A DNA stretch of 64,000 nucleotides, taken from assembly GCF_947495275.1 (NCBI RefSeq), contig NZ_CANLYL010000002.1:62001-126000 (forward strand), in the 5' to 3' direction. Below are positions 26,075-34,293 of this stretch, piece after piece. Positions within the stretch are counted from its first letter, which is position 1. Every line of letters begins with the position of its first letter. A model generated the notes under the pieces. That model did not search any database. It was not told where the DNA came from and was given only the letters and a program-made list of their open reading frames with translations. The stretch is from an uncultured Roseobacter sp. (GTDB lineage Bacteria > Pseudomonadota > Alphaproteobacteria > Rhodobacterales > Rhodobacteraceae). A program made the translations under genes and the position numbers.

Positions 26075-27700
26075 CTACATCAAACTGTTTCTGAGCCTGT
26101 CTTCGCCGAAGAATGCAGACAGGCGCGCCCACTGTTGGGTTCCCGGCATGAGGCCGAGAAAACCCACGGCATTGTCATGAAATACCCGGCGGGCATCAAG
26201 CCCAACGGTCTGCACCACGCCTTCGATTTGTCCAATATAGTCAGGATGCGTGGGCTCTCTGGCAAGTATCGACCAATCGGTGCCAAACATCAGGCGATCT
26301 TCGAGCGTAGGGTAGTCGCGGACCAATTGGCGCAAGCGGTTCCTGATCCTCGATCTATTGGAAAACGGTCCGTCATAGGCTTCGACCCAATAGCCAAGAT
26401 CGGTATGGAGACCTTTATCGCTATCCAGCATTTGCGCGGTCAGCTCTTCCCAATCGGTGGGGCCGCCGCTGCATTTGCCTGTTTCAACCGATTCATCAAA
26501 CCGACCAAAATGCGCGAGGTTCAACCGGAGCTCGGGCCGGGCCTTGAGGACCGGTGCCCAAAGTGCCGGAGAGGCATTCTGGGCAGTGCAAACGCCGGCA
26601 TCATTCGAATTGGTGGCATGGGATTTGATCGGGACATCGTTTCTGACGCACCAATCAAAAAGGGCATTCAATTCGCGATCTATCTGGGCGCCGCGTACCT
26701 TCTTCCCAGGCTTCTCTCCAAAGCTTGCGTCTGCGGCATTGCCGATTGGCTTATAGCCGAGCGGTGGATACAGCTTGACGCCTGCAAAACCGCGCCGCTT
26801 CACCGCGTGTTCCAGCAACTGCAGTGGGTTTCGTCCCTGCCTGCGCTGCAAGGCGGCCCGAAGCGGGCAGAATTGCAGGAAGTTCAGAACAAGCAACTCA
26901 TTGTTCCGCCTGGCGATTTCGGACATGACCTCAACCTGATCACTCATTGGCGACACCTTGTCATCGGCGCGGAACCACAGCTCAAAATCCAATATGGAAG
27001 GCGACAACACGCTGACCTGACCGGTTTCTTTGTAGAGCGAGACATATTCATCAAGAATGCGACTGCGTGGTCGGGTCAGAAGCCCTGCCCAACGGATCGT
27101 CTGAAAGATGCGCGAATTGCGGACATAGGTTTTCTGACCCGGTTCACGTTCATAAATGCGTTGAGCGGTGGGAAAATCCGCGGGGGCACCGATGCTTGGG
27201 GCGAAGTCAGAGATCTCGTCAGAAGGGCCCGCGAGCAGATCCAGAAGCTCCTGATCGGGATTGCTGCCATCGAGTGAGGGTGCCGCATCCCGATTGGCAA
27301 GGCTGGCGCGAAAATTGGCCAGCGCGCGTGCCACGGCGGCGCTGTCACTGGCGTCTGATCGTCCCGCCACGGCCGGTGCAAAATCACCCTGCGCCGGGGC
27401 CCTCAGGGCATTCAACTCCTGTTTCGCGTCCGGCGTGGCTTCCCTAAAAATGAAGACCAGCAGGCGCAGCAGCGACCCGACGAGGCCGGGCGGCTCAATC
27501 TCCGAATGGGGATCGCGCAAGAAGACCTGCTCCAAATAGCCCTGAACGGGAATGTCCGTACCGTTGAAGATATGGCCGTGGATATCAATTACCGGAAAAT
27601 CAAAATCTGTGGGTGTCAGGCTTCGGAGGACAGAACATCCACCCAATGCTGCAGCGGCTCCAAAGGCGGAAAAGTGTAATAACTTTCGGCGATTTATCAT
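26075..27700 (-). CDS. Exported lipoprotein amidohydrolase (metal-dependent TIM barrel)
   Basis: A 541-residue protein with a combined twin-arginine and lipoprotein leader. NRRKLLHFSAFG is followed by AAAALGGCS, with Cys22 as the likely lipidated residue. The mature enzyme begins FPVIDIHGHIF, where His41 and His43 form the HxH metal site of amidohydrolases. A later VPIKSHATNSNDAG gives another His, and RLMFGTDWSILARE near the C-terminus gives the catalytic Asp. This is the amidohydrolase-2 (ACMSD-like) pattern, with about 100 extra residues between strands 1 and 2. AGGAA precedes the ATG. An envelope-anchored enzyme of this family is unusual, and the substrate is unknown. Confidence 0.82.
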   Translation of the reverse strand: MINRRKLLHFSAFGAAAALGGCSVLRSLTPTDFDFPVIDIHGHIFNGTDIPVQGYLEQVFLRDPHSEIEPPGLVGSLLRLLVFIFREATPDAKQELNALRAPAQGDFAPAVAGRSDASDSAAVARALANFRASLANRDAAPSLDGSNPDQELLDLLAGPSDEISDFAPSIGAPADFPTAQRIYEREPGQKTYVRNSRIFQTIRWAGLLTRPRSRILDEYVSLYKETGQVSVLSPSILDFELWFRADDKVSPMSDQVEVMSEIARRNNELLVLNFLQFCPLRAALQRRQGRNPLQLLEHAVKRRGFAGVKLYPPLGYKPIGNAADASFGEKPGKKVRGAQIDRELNALFDWCVRNDVPIKSHATNSNDAGVCTAQNASPALWAPVLKARPELRLNLAHFGRFDESVETGKCSGGPTDWEELTAQMLDSDKGLHTDLGYWVEAYDGPFSNRSRIRNRLRQLVRDYPTLEDRLMFGTDWSILAREPTHPDYIGQIEGVVQTVGLDARRVFHDNAVGFLGLMPGTQQWARLSAFFGEDRLRNSLM

Positions 27701-27737
27701 GGTTAATTCCTTAAATATCCCGCAGATTCCCTAGCCG

Positions 27738-27796
27738 ACCTGTTCAAAATCAAACAGGTATAGCGGTCAAAACTGACCACTCAGGATCCACCTGAG
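27738..27796. promoter_or_regulatory. Three consecutive inverted repeats in a divergent promoter region
   Basis: Within 59 bases between the lipoprotein amidohydrolase and the GNAT gene lie three perfect inverted repeats. They are ACCTGTT/AACAGGT (27738-27759, 8-base spacer), GGTCA/TGACC (27765-27778, 4-base spacer) and CTCAGG/CCTGAG (27780-27796, 5-base spacer). They could be regulator sites, an untranslated-leader structure, or a terminator cluster. No known regulator motif was recognised. Confidence 0.4.
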
Positions 27797-27939
27797 CTAA
27801 GGGTGGCATTTTTTGGGAAGTTTCGTAAAGAAATTGAGTAGTGTGCTGCGGAAACTTGCCAACCTGGAAAAGATATCAGGAGTCTCATAGCTTGATGACG
27901 ATGCCTTGCGATCTCCGAACCGCACAATAGTATTTGCCT

Positions 27940-28389
27940 ATGGGACCCATTGATATTCGACGCGCCACGCCCGTTGATGCCGACCGCCTCGCTGCTTGCA
28001 TTCAAGATGCATACGCCAGTTACACAGAAACGATACCGGATTTGCCGGATGTTGCCGCAGATGTAGAGCAGGACATAGCCAATCACTTTACCTGGGTTGC
28101 GGTGCTGGAGGGTGAGATCGTCGGCGGGGCCATTGTTGTCTTGGATATTCCCGATGCTCAACTGGCCAACATCGCCGTGGCCGGTTCTGCAAAAGGGCGC
28201 GGGGTGGGGCGCATGCTGTTGAGACATATTGAACAGGCATGCCAAACGCTGGAGGTGCAGGTTCTGAAACTGAGTACCCACGTCAACATGCCTGACAATG
28301 TGGCGATGTATGAACACCTGGGATGGCGGGAAACCGGGAGAGCCGGCAGTAAGGTCCATATGGAAAAGCGCCTGAGCGAAGAACCATAA
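27940..28389 (+). CDS. GNAT-family N-acetyltransferase
   Basis: A 149-residue acetyltransferase. It starts IDIRRATPVDADRLAACIQ and carries the acetyl-CoA pyrophosphate loop KGRGVGRMLLRHIEQAC (about residues 86-102). The C-terminal segment MYEHLGWRETGR is the usual GNAT strand 5/helix 4. ATG 27940 was preferred over the TTG two codons upstream; neither has a strong Shine-Dalgarno. It is monocistronic, between a divergent amidohydrolase and the HyuAB operon. The acceptor substrate cannot be predicted. Confidence 0.85.
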   Translation: MGPIDIRRATPVDADRLAACIQDAYASYTETIPDLPDVAADVEQDIANHFTWVAVLEGEIVGGAIVVLDIPDAQLANIAVAGSAKGRGVGRMLLRHIEQACQTLEVQVLKLSTHVNMPDNVAMYEHLGWRETGRAGSKVHMEKRLSEEP

Positions 28390-28521
28390 AGGGCGCGCTG
28401 CCGACCGGCATCTGAAATCAGAAGATCATGTTTACTTATCAAGTGTATCGAAAATAAGAATTTGAAGCTATCATGTGCGCCTGATTAAGTGTCGGTGAGC
28501 TTTGATCAGAGTAGGCCTGTT

Positions 28522-30597
28522 ATGCAGTCTTCAATTCGCCTTGGTGTAGATATTGGCGGCACGTTTACGGATGTGGTGCTGGAAAAGGCGGGGGAGCCAT
28601 TCTCCACCAAGGTGCTGACCACCTATGCCGCGCCGGAAAACGCGATCATTGATGGTATGCATCAGGTTTGTGCCAAGGCGGGTGTCAGCCCATCAGACAT
28701 TGATCAGATCATTCATGGGACAACGCTGGCCACCAATGCGTTGATCGAACGTCGCGGGGCCAAAACGGCATTGATCACTACGCGCGGATTTCGCGACGTG
28801 ATCGAAATGCGCACCGAAAGCCGGTTTGAGCAATATGATCTGAACCTCAACCTGCCCGAACCGCTGTTGCCGCGCCAAAGGCGCTATACCGTGACCGAAC
28901 GCATTGACGCGCGGGGTGAGGTGCTGATCGCGATGGACCGCAGGGAGGTCGAAACGCTTGTCGACGAGATCGCGCAGGCCGGTTACGAGAGTGTCGCCAT
29001 TGGCCTGATCCATTCCTATCTGAATGACGCGCATGAAAGGCTGGTGGCCGAGGTCGTCGCCGAGAAAATGCCCGACGCGATGATCTCAATATCCGCCGAA
29101 GTCTCCCCGCAGATGCGCGAATACGAGCGTTTCAATACGGTGGTTGCGAATGCCTATATCAAGCCGCTGATGAAATCCTACCTTGGTCGGCTTGAGGGGC
29201 GTTTGAGCGACGAGGGCGTGCGCTGCAATACCTTTCTGATGCATTCGGGCGGCGGGATCATCTCGCTGGAAAGCGCTGCGGAATTTCCTGTGCGTCTGGT
29301 GGAATCCGGCCCGGCGGGTGGTGCGGTTTTTGCCGCCCATATTGCGGCGCGCTACGGGTTGAACAAGGTGCTGTCCTTCGACATGGGGGGCACCACGGCG
29401 AAAATCTGCCTTATCAAGAACCAGACGCCAAAAACCAGCCGGGTTTTTGAAGTGGCGCGCACCTACCGGTTCAAGAAGGGCTCCGGCATGCCGATTTCGA
29501 TCCCGGTTATCGACATGGTGGAAATTGGCGCGGGCGGCGGGTCACTGGCCCATGTGGATGCGCTGCGGCAAATCCGGGTGGGGCCCGAAAGTGCAGGTTC
29601 TGAGCCGGGGCCTGCCTGCTACGGTCGGGGCGGAGACAGACCTGCTGTGACGGATGCTGATCTGGTGCTGGGCAAGCTCGATCCGGAGAATTTCGCGGGC
29701 GGGTCCATTCCACTGCATACGGAAAATTCCAAAAACGCCCTGATGTCAGAACTGGGCGAGACACTGGACATGGATGCCGCAACATCGGCCTTTGGATTGG
29801 CCGAAGTGGTGGATGAAAACATGGCCAATGCCGCGCGGGTGCATGCTGTCGAGAATGGCGAGGACCTCAGCGAATACACCATGATCGCCTTTGGTGGCGC
29901 CGCCCCGCTGCATGCCGGGCGTCTGTGTGAAAAACTCGGGGTAGACAGGCTGCTGGTGCCGCCGGGTGCCGGGGTGGGATCGGCCATCGGCTTTTTGCGC
30001 GCTCCTTTCAGTTTTGAGGCGAACCGCTCCGTCTACATGAAGCTGTCGGATTTTGATGCGGTCAGAATTCAGGCGCTGCTGTCGGAACTGCAATCCGAAG
30101 CCACGGGGTTTGTGCGCAACTGCGATGCCACGGCCGACATCCTGTCGGAATTCAAAGTCTATATGCGCTATACCGGGCAGGGGTGGGAAATCCCGATTGG
30201 GCTGACCCAGGCGCAGGCCATGGCCCCTGACGCCGCCACTTTTGAGCGCCTTTTCGAAGAAGATTATGCCAAGCTTTTTGGCCGCACGGTGCAGGGATTG
30301 GACGTTGAAATCACCGTCTGGTCGGTCAATGCGACAACCCCGCAGGATGTGGTCACCCCGGTCACCTTGGCGGGGGCGCGCAGTGTGGCAACCATTGCTG
30401 GCCACAGGCAGATGTTTGACCCGGCGACATCCGGTTTCGAAAAAGCAGCGGTGGTGCTGCGGGACGGCATGACTGAGGGGGCGGAGGTCAGTGGCCCTGC
30501 GGCCATCACAGAGGATGAAACCACCATCATCGTGCTGTCCTCGCGCCGGGCCATAGGCCAGCCGGACGGTTGCATCGATGTGATAGCGAAGGGCTGA
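28522..30597 (+). CDS. Hydantoinase/oxoprolinase subunit A (HyuA)
   Basis: A 691-residue ATP-grasp-like kinase-fold subunit of the N-methylhydantoinase / 5-oxoprolinase / acetone-carboxylase family. RLGVDIGGTFTDVVLEKAG forms the phosphate-1 loop, HGTTLATNALIERRGAKTAL follows, and SFDMGGTTAKICLI is the phosphate-2 loop. Family members couple ATP hydrolysis to opening of a cyclic amide or to carboxylation of a ketone. It is paired with HyuB four bases downstream and an SDR. No third (AcxC-like) subunit is present, favouring a hydantoinase or oxoprolinase reaction. The start at ATG 28522 is uncertain; GTG 28489 would add 11 residues. Confidence 0.9.
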   Translation: MQSSIRLGVDIGGTFTDVVLEKAGEPFSTKVLTTYAAPENAIIDGMHQVCAKAGVSPSDIDQIIHGTTLATNALIERRGAKTALITTRGFRDVIEMRTESRFEQYDLNLNLPEPLLPRQRRYTVTERIDARGEVLIAMDRREVETLVDEIAQAGYESVAIGLIHSYLNDAHERLVAEVVAEKMPDAMISISAEVSPQMREYERFNTVVANAYIKPLMKSYLGRLEGRLSDEGVRCNTFLMHSGGGIISLESAAEFPVRLVESGPAGGAVFAAHIAARYGLNKVLSFDMGGTTAKICLIKNQTPKTSRVFEVARTYRFKKGSGMPISIPVIDMVEIGAGGGSLAHVDALRQIRVGPESAGSEPGPACYGRGGDRPAVTDADLVLGKLDPENFAGGSIPLHTENSKNALMSELGETLDMDAATSAFGLAEVVDENMANAARVHAVENGEDLSEYTMIAFGGAAPLHAGRLCEKLGVDRLLVPPGAGVGSAIGFLRAPFSFEANRSVYMKLSDFDAVRIQALLSELQSEATGFVRNCDATADILSEFKVYMRYTGQGWEIPIGLTQAQAMAPDAATFERLFEEDYAKLFGRTVQGLDVEITVWSVNATTPQDVVTPVTLAGARSVATIAGHRQMFDPATSGFEKAAVVLRDGMTEGAEVSGPAAITEDETTIIVLSSRRAIGQPDGCIDVIAKG

Positions 30598-30601
30598 AAC
30601 C

Positions 30602-32311
30602 ATGGCAGAGACACATTCCAACGTCGCCTATCAGGTCATGTGGAACCGACTCATTTCGGTGGTTGAGGAACAGGCCCAGGCGCTTGTGCGGACGGCTTTT
30701 TCGACGTCGGTGCGCGAAGCGGGCGATCTTTCGGCGGGCGTTTATGACACCCACGGGCGGATGCTGGCGCAGGCAGTCACAGGGACACCGGGGCACGTCA
30801 ATGCCATGGCCGACGCCGTGGCGCATTTTATCCGCCGGATCGGGCGGCAGAACATTATCGACGGGGACGTCTACATCACCAATGATCCCTGGGAAGGCAC
30901 CGGCCATTTGCACGACATCACCATGGTGACGCCTTCGTTCCACGACGGGCGGCTGGTGGGATTTTTCGCCTGCACGGCGCATATCGTGGATATCGGCGGG
31001 CGCGGTTTCGGTGCGGATGCGGCCAGCGTCTATGAAGAAGGGCTCTATATTCCGATCATGAAATTCGCCGACGCTGGGGCGGTGGACGACACATTGGTGC
31101 GGATCATCCGTGGCAATGTGCGCGAGCCCGACCAGCTTATTGGCGATATCCATGCGCTGGCCACCTGTAACGAGATCGGACATCGCCGCCTGACGGCAAT
31201 GATGACGGAATTTGGCCTTTCCGACCTCGATGGCATTGCCGCGTTCATTCTGGAGAATTCGCGGCGCGCCACGCTGGAGCGCATTGCCGCCTTGCCGCGT
31301 GGGCAGGCCAGTGGCGACATGACAGTGGATGGGTTCGACACCCCGATCACGCTCAAAGTGACGCTGACCATCGAGGCGGACCGCATCCTGTCGGATTTCG
31401 CAGGCACTTCGGGGCTCGACAAGAAAGGCATCAACTGCCCGCTGGTCTACACCAAAGCCTATGCCTGCTATGCGCTCAAATGTGCGATTGCGCCGGAAAT
31501 TCCTAACAATGCCGCCTCTCTGGCCCCGTTCGAGATTGCAGCCCCTGAGAACTCCATCGTGCATGCGCTGCATCCGGCCCCGGTGGCTCTGCGTCACATC
31601 GTGGGCCATTTTGTGCCCGACACGGTCTATGCGGCGCTTGACAAGATTCTGCCGGGGGTTGTGCCTGCCGAAGGAGCGGGATGTCTGTGCAATTTTCAGG
31701 TCAGCCTGCGACCGCGCACCGATGCACCAGCGCCGCCGGGTGCGATGCGCTCCGAAGTGCTGACCTTCAACTCCGGCGGCTCTGGCGCGCGCCCGGCCCA
31801 TGACGGGCTGAATGCCACCGCCTTTCCATCCGGGGTGATGACCATGCCCATTGAGGCGACGGAACATGCGGGCCCGGTGATCATCTGGCGCAAGGAGTTG
31901 CGCCCCGATTCAGGCGGTGCAGGCAAACAACGCGGCGGGCTGGGTCAGCACATGGAAGTGGGCGCGCGCGAAGGTCATGAGTTCGATTTTCAGGCGATGT
32001 TTGACCGCGTGGCGCATCCCGCGCGCGGACGGCGCGGCGGGGCGTCCGGTGCACCCACAACCATCGCGCGCGACGACGGTGCGGCGATGCGCGGCAAGGG
32101 CAAGCAGTTCGTGGCACACGGGCGCAGGGTTGTTTTAGCCTTCCCGGGCGGGGCCGGTTACGGCGTCGCGGCAGAACGTGACAAGGCCCGCGTCAAACGT
32201 GACCTGGCACGCGGCTATATTTCGCCGGATGTGGCGGCGGTCGATTACGGACTAACGGAGGATGAGATCGCTGCCGTCGAGAAGGCCCGGCGGTTGGGTG
32301 AAGACATTTAA
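30602..32311 (+). CDS. Hydantoinase/oxoprolinase subunit B (HyuB)
   Basis: A 569-residue HyuB-family protein. Typical blocks are RTAFSTSVREAGDLSAGVYD at the N-terminus, NDPWEGTGHLHDITMVTP (about residues 98-115), the GRGFGADAASVYEEGLYIP segment, and PDSGGAGKQRGGLGQHMEV toward the C-terminus. It works with HyuA as the hydrolytic partner subunit. It starts four bases after hyuA, with a GAAGGG Shine-Dalgarno in the preceding coding end, and is followed 35 bp later by an SDR. No signal peptide is present, so the complex is cytosolic. Confidence 0.92.
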   Translation: MAETHSNVAYQVMWNRLISVVEEQAQALVRTAFSTSVREAGDLSAGVYDTHGRMLAQAVTGTPGHVNAMADAVAHFIRRIGRQNIIDGDVYITNDPWEGTGHLHDITMVTPSFHDGRLVGFFACTAHIVDIGGRGFGADAASVYEEGLYIPIMKFADAGAVDDTLVRIIRGNVREPDQLIGDIHALATCNEIGHRRLTAMMTEFGLSDLDGIAAFILENSRRATLERIAALPRGQASGDMTVDGFDTPITLKVTLTIEADRILSDFAGTSGLDKKGINCPLVYTKAYACYALKCAIAPEIPNNAASLAPFEIAAPENSIVHALHPAPVALRHIVGHFVPDTVYAALDKILPGVVPAEGAGCLCNFQVSLRPRTDAPAPPGAMRSEVLTFNSGGSGARPAHDGLNATAFPSGVMTMPIEATEHAGPVIIWRKELRPDSGGAGKQRGGLGQHMEVGAREGHEFDFQAMFDRVAHPARGRRGGASGAPTTIARDDGAAMRGKGKQFVAHGRRVVLAFPGGAGYGVAAERDKARVKRDLARGYISPDVAAVDYGLTEDEIAAVEKARRLGEDI

Positions 32312-32346
32312 CGCAGCTTTGGCTGCCTGCATCAAAAGGACAGAAA

Positions 32347-33054
32347 ATGACAGATGTCAAAGTAGCGCTGGTGACGGCGGGTGGTAGCGGCATGGGGGCG
32401 GACAGTGCCCGCGCGCTGGCAGCCGATGGGTTCAAATTGGGCATCCTGTCGTCTTCCGGCAAGGGCGAAGCGCTGGCAAAGGAACTGGGCGGTGTCGGTA
32501 TCACGGGCACCAACCAGTCCGAAGAAGATTTGCAAAGGCTTGTGGATGCGGCGATGACCCATTGGGGCCGGATTGATGTGCTCGTTAACTCGGCCGGTCA
32601 CGGCCCGCGCGCGCCGGTGCTGGAGTTGACGGATGAAGATTGGCATTCGGGCATGGATGTCTATTTCCTGAATGCGGTGCGCCCGACGCGGCTGGTGACC
32701 CCGATCATGCAGAAACAGGGCGGCGGCGCGATCATCAATATCTCAACCTTTGCCGCGTTCGAGCCGAACCCGGTCTTTCCCACATCGGGTGTCATGCGCG
32801 CGGGGCTGGCAGCATTCAGCAAACTCTTCGCCGATAAATATGCCGCCGAAAACATTCGGATGAACAACGTCCTGCCCGGTTTCATTGACAGCCTGCCCGA
32901 AAAGGACGAATTCCGCGCGATGATCCCGATGGGCCGCTACGGCAGTTCGCTGAACGAGATTGCCAGTGTCGTGGCCTTTCTCGCCTCTCCGGGAGGTGCC
33001 TATATCACCGGGCAGAACATCCGTGTGGACGGCGGGATCACACGATCTGTTTGA
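32347..33054 (+). CDS. SDR-fold protein lacking the canonical Tyr/Lys catalytic pair
   Basis: A 235-residue short-chain dehydrogenase/reductase-fold protein. The cofactor loop TAGGSGMGADSARALAADGF, the VLVNSAGHG motif and the C-terminal YITGQNIRVDGGIT are intact, so NAD(P) binding is expected. The active-site region reads NISTFAAF, then FPTSGVMRAGLAAFSKLFAD. Ser133 is present, but the positions normally holding YxxxK are Ser147 and Arg151. The classical proton-transfer pair is therefore missing. It ends the HyuAB operon. It may be an atypical reductase or a binding protein. Confidence 0.85.
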   Translation: MTDVKVALVTAGGSGMGADSARALAADGFKLGILSSSGKGEALAKELGGVGITGTNQSEEDLQRLVDAAMTHWGRIDVLVNSAGHGPRAPVLELTDEDWHSGMDVYFLNAVRPTRLVTPIMQKQGGGAIINISTFAAFEPNPVFPTSGVMRAGLAAFSKLFADKYAAENIRMNNVLPGFIDSLPEKDEFRAMIPMGRYGSSLNEIASVVAFLASPGGAYITGQNIRVDGGITRSV

Positions 33055-33076
33055 TCCGGCGCCTTGTCAGCCTGGT

Positions 33077-33101
33077 CGCCTCGCTCGTGTCAAGCGGGGC
33101 G
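33077..33101 (+). terminator. Hairpin after the HyuAB-SDR operon
   Basis: A 9-bp stem CGCCTCGCT/AGCGGGGCG with one G-T wobble and a 7-base loop, 22 bases after the SDR stop, followed by AATTCTT. A separate run of eight T lies about 40 bases further on. It probably ends the operon. Confidence 0.55.
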
Positions 33102-33222
33102 AATTCTTGATGTTATGCAATGCGCCTCATGGCGATGAATTTTTTTTGTATAGATTTCCGGCGCCACGCGTTTTCTTTATGTGGACCCTTTGAGTTCACA
33201 GGAAACTCGGAGGAAATGTTTC

Positions 33223-33807
33223 ATGAAGTTTTTTGCCAATGTCGCCTGCGCCACTGCCCTGATGGCTTCCACAGCCTTCGCCGGAGGGCACGCAAATTGG
33301 GCGTCTGTCGAAGCTGAATCCAGCGTAGCATTCGGATCGATCAAGAAAGACACGGTCGGCGAGGTACATCATTTTAGTGGCGTAAGCGGCACCGTGAGCG
33401 AAGCGGGCGATCTGGTGGTCACCATTGATTTGTCTTCGGTCGAGACAAACATCGATATTCGCAACGAACGGATGATGGAGCATGTGTTTCAGTCTGGCAA
33501 AGCCACAGCCGTACTTAGCGGTGAGTTGGACATGGCCGAGGTCGACGCATTGGCGGTAGGTGCGACCACGCTCGTAGATGTCGAAGGCACATTGGCTTTC
33601 GCCGGACTTGAAACCGATGTCGAAGCGGAGATGCTCGTCGCCCGTCTGAGCGAAGACCGCGTGTTGGTGACAACGGCTGATTTCATCATGCTTTCAACAG
33701 AAGATCTCGGGATCAATGCTGGCGTCGATAAACTTATGGAACTTGCCAGCCTGCCAGGGATTACCCGGGTGACGCCCGTTTCAGTTCGTATGGTTTTTGA
33801 AAAGTAG
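33223..33807 (+). CDS. YceI-family periplasmic protein
   Basis: A 194-residue exported lipocalin-like protein. It has a classic Sec signal (FANVACATALMASTAFA, cleavage before GGHA) and YceI features: SSVAFGSIKKDTVGEVHHF, VTIDLSSVETNIDIRNERM and the C-terminal VSVRMVFEK. YceI proteins bind isoprenoid chains or related lipids. They are often paired with cytochrome b561, but here the partner is a c-type cytochrome. The start is fixed by GGAGGA eight bases upstream. It is the first gene of a YceI / cytochrome c / ECF sigma / anti-sigma group. Confidence 0.88.
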   Translation: MKFFANVACATALMASTAFAGGHANWASVEAESSVAFGSIKKDTVGEVHHFSGVSGTVSEAGDLVVTIDLSSVETNIDIRNERMMEHVFQSGKATAVLSGELDMAEVDALAVGATTLVDVEGTLAFAGLETDVEAEMLVARLSEDRVLVTTADFIMLSTEDLGINAGVDKLMELASLPGITRVTPVSVRMVFEK

Positions 33808-33826
33808 GTTGTTAACGAGTGACGCG

Positions 33827-33856
33827 ACCGCGTTGCGCCGACTGGTGCAACGCGGT
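33827..33856 (+). repeat. Strong 13-bp-stem hairpin between yceI and cytochrome c genes
   Basis: Arms 33827-33839 and 33844-33856 pair over 13 positions (12 Watson-Crick, one G-T) around a GACT tetraloop. It lies between the YceI stop and the cytochrome c Shine-Dalgarno. There is no T-tract. It may protect the yceI transcript or reduce expression of the downstream genes. Confidence 0.65.
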
Positions 33857-33886
33857 GGTGATCTGTTCGAACACAGGAGTGAAGCA

Positions 33887-34258
33887 GTGAAAATGCTATT
33901 GATTGGTCTTTCGACCGTGTGTTGCTTGGCGACCCAGAGTTTTGCTGAAGGTGATGCAAAAGCCGGCAAGAAGGTCTTCAAGAAGTGCAAAGCTTGCCAC
34001 GAAGTGAAAGCCGATAAGAACAAATCCGGCCCATCGCTTTACAAGATCGTAGGCGCCTCTTCGGGGGCCGTGGAAGGGTTTTCATATTCGGGCGCGATGG
34101 CCGAGGCTAATCTGGTTTGGGACGAAGAAACGCTCGCAGCGTTCCTTGCCAAGCCGAAAGATGTGGTTCCCGGCAACAAGATGGCCTTTCCTGGCCTGAA
34201 AAAACCGGAGCAGATTCAGGACGTCATTGCATATCTCATCGCTGCGGGTGAAAAATGA
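33887..34258 (+). CDS. Exported class I cytochrome c
   Basis: A 123-residue small c-type cytochrome. A short signal peptide (LLIGLSTVCCLATQSFA) is followed by the heme site CKACH (Cys34, Cys37, His38) and the distal ligand region NKMAFPGL with Met99. It resembles cytochromes c2/c550 and would shuttle single electrons in the periplasm. I chose GTG 33887 because AGGAG lies seven bases upstream. The ATG two codons later gives nearly the same protein. It follows yceI across a strong hairpin and precedes the ECF sigma factor by 35 bp. Confidence 0.9.
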   Translation: MKMLLIGLSTVCCLATQSFAEGDAKAGKKVFKKCKACHEVKADKNKSGPSLYKIVGASSGAVEGFSYSGAMAEANLVWDEETLAAFLAKPKDVVPGNKMAFPGLKKPEQIQDVIAYLIAAGEK

Positions 34259-34293
34259 ATGCGGTAATCGGTACCCTCGGCTAAGGATATCAG

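Noticed and set aside
25706-27277. 523-codon plus-strand frame over cydB and the amidohydrolase
   Set aside because: It spans the end of one gene and the antisense of another, without similarity to a known fold. The amidohydrolase motifs on the minus strand are intact.
33110-33222. ECF autoregulatory promoter upstream of yceI
   Set aside because: GGAAAC occurs at 33200-33205, but a -10 at proper spacing would fall inside the coding start. No convincing site found.
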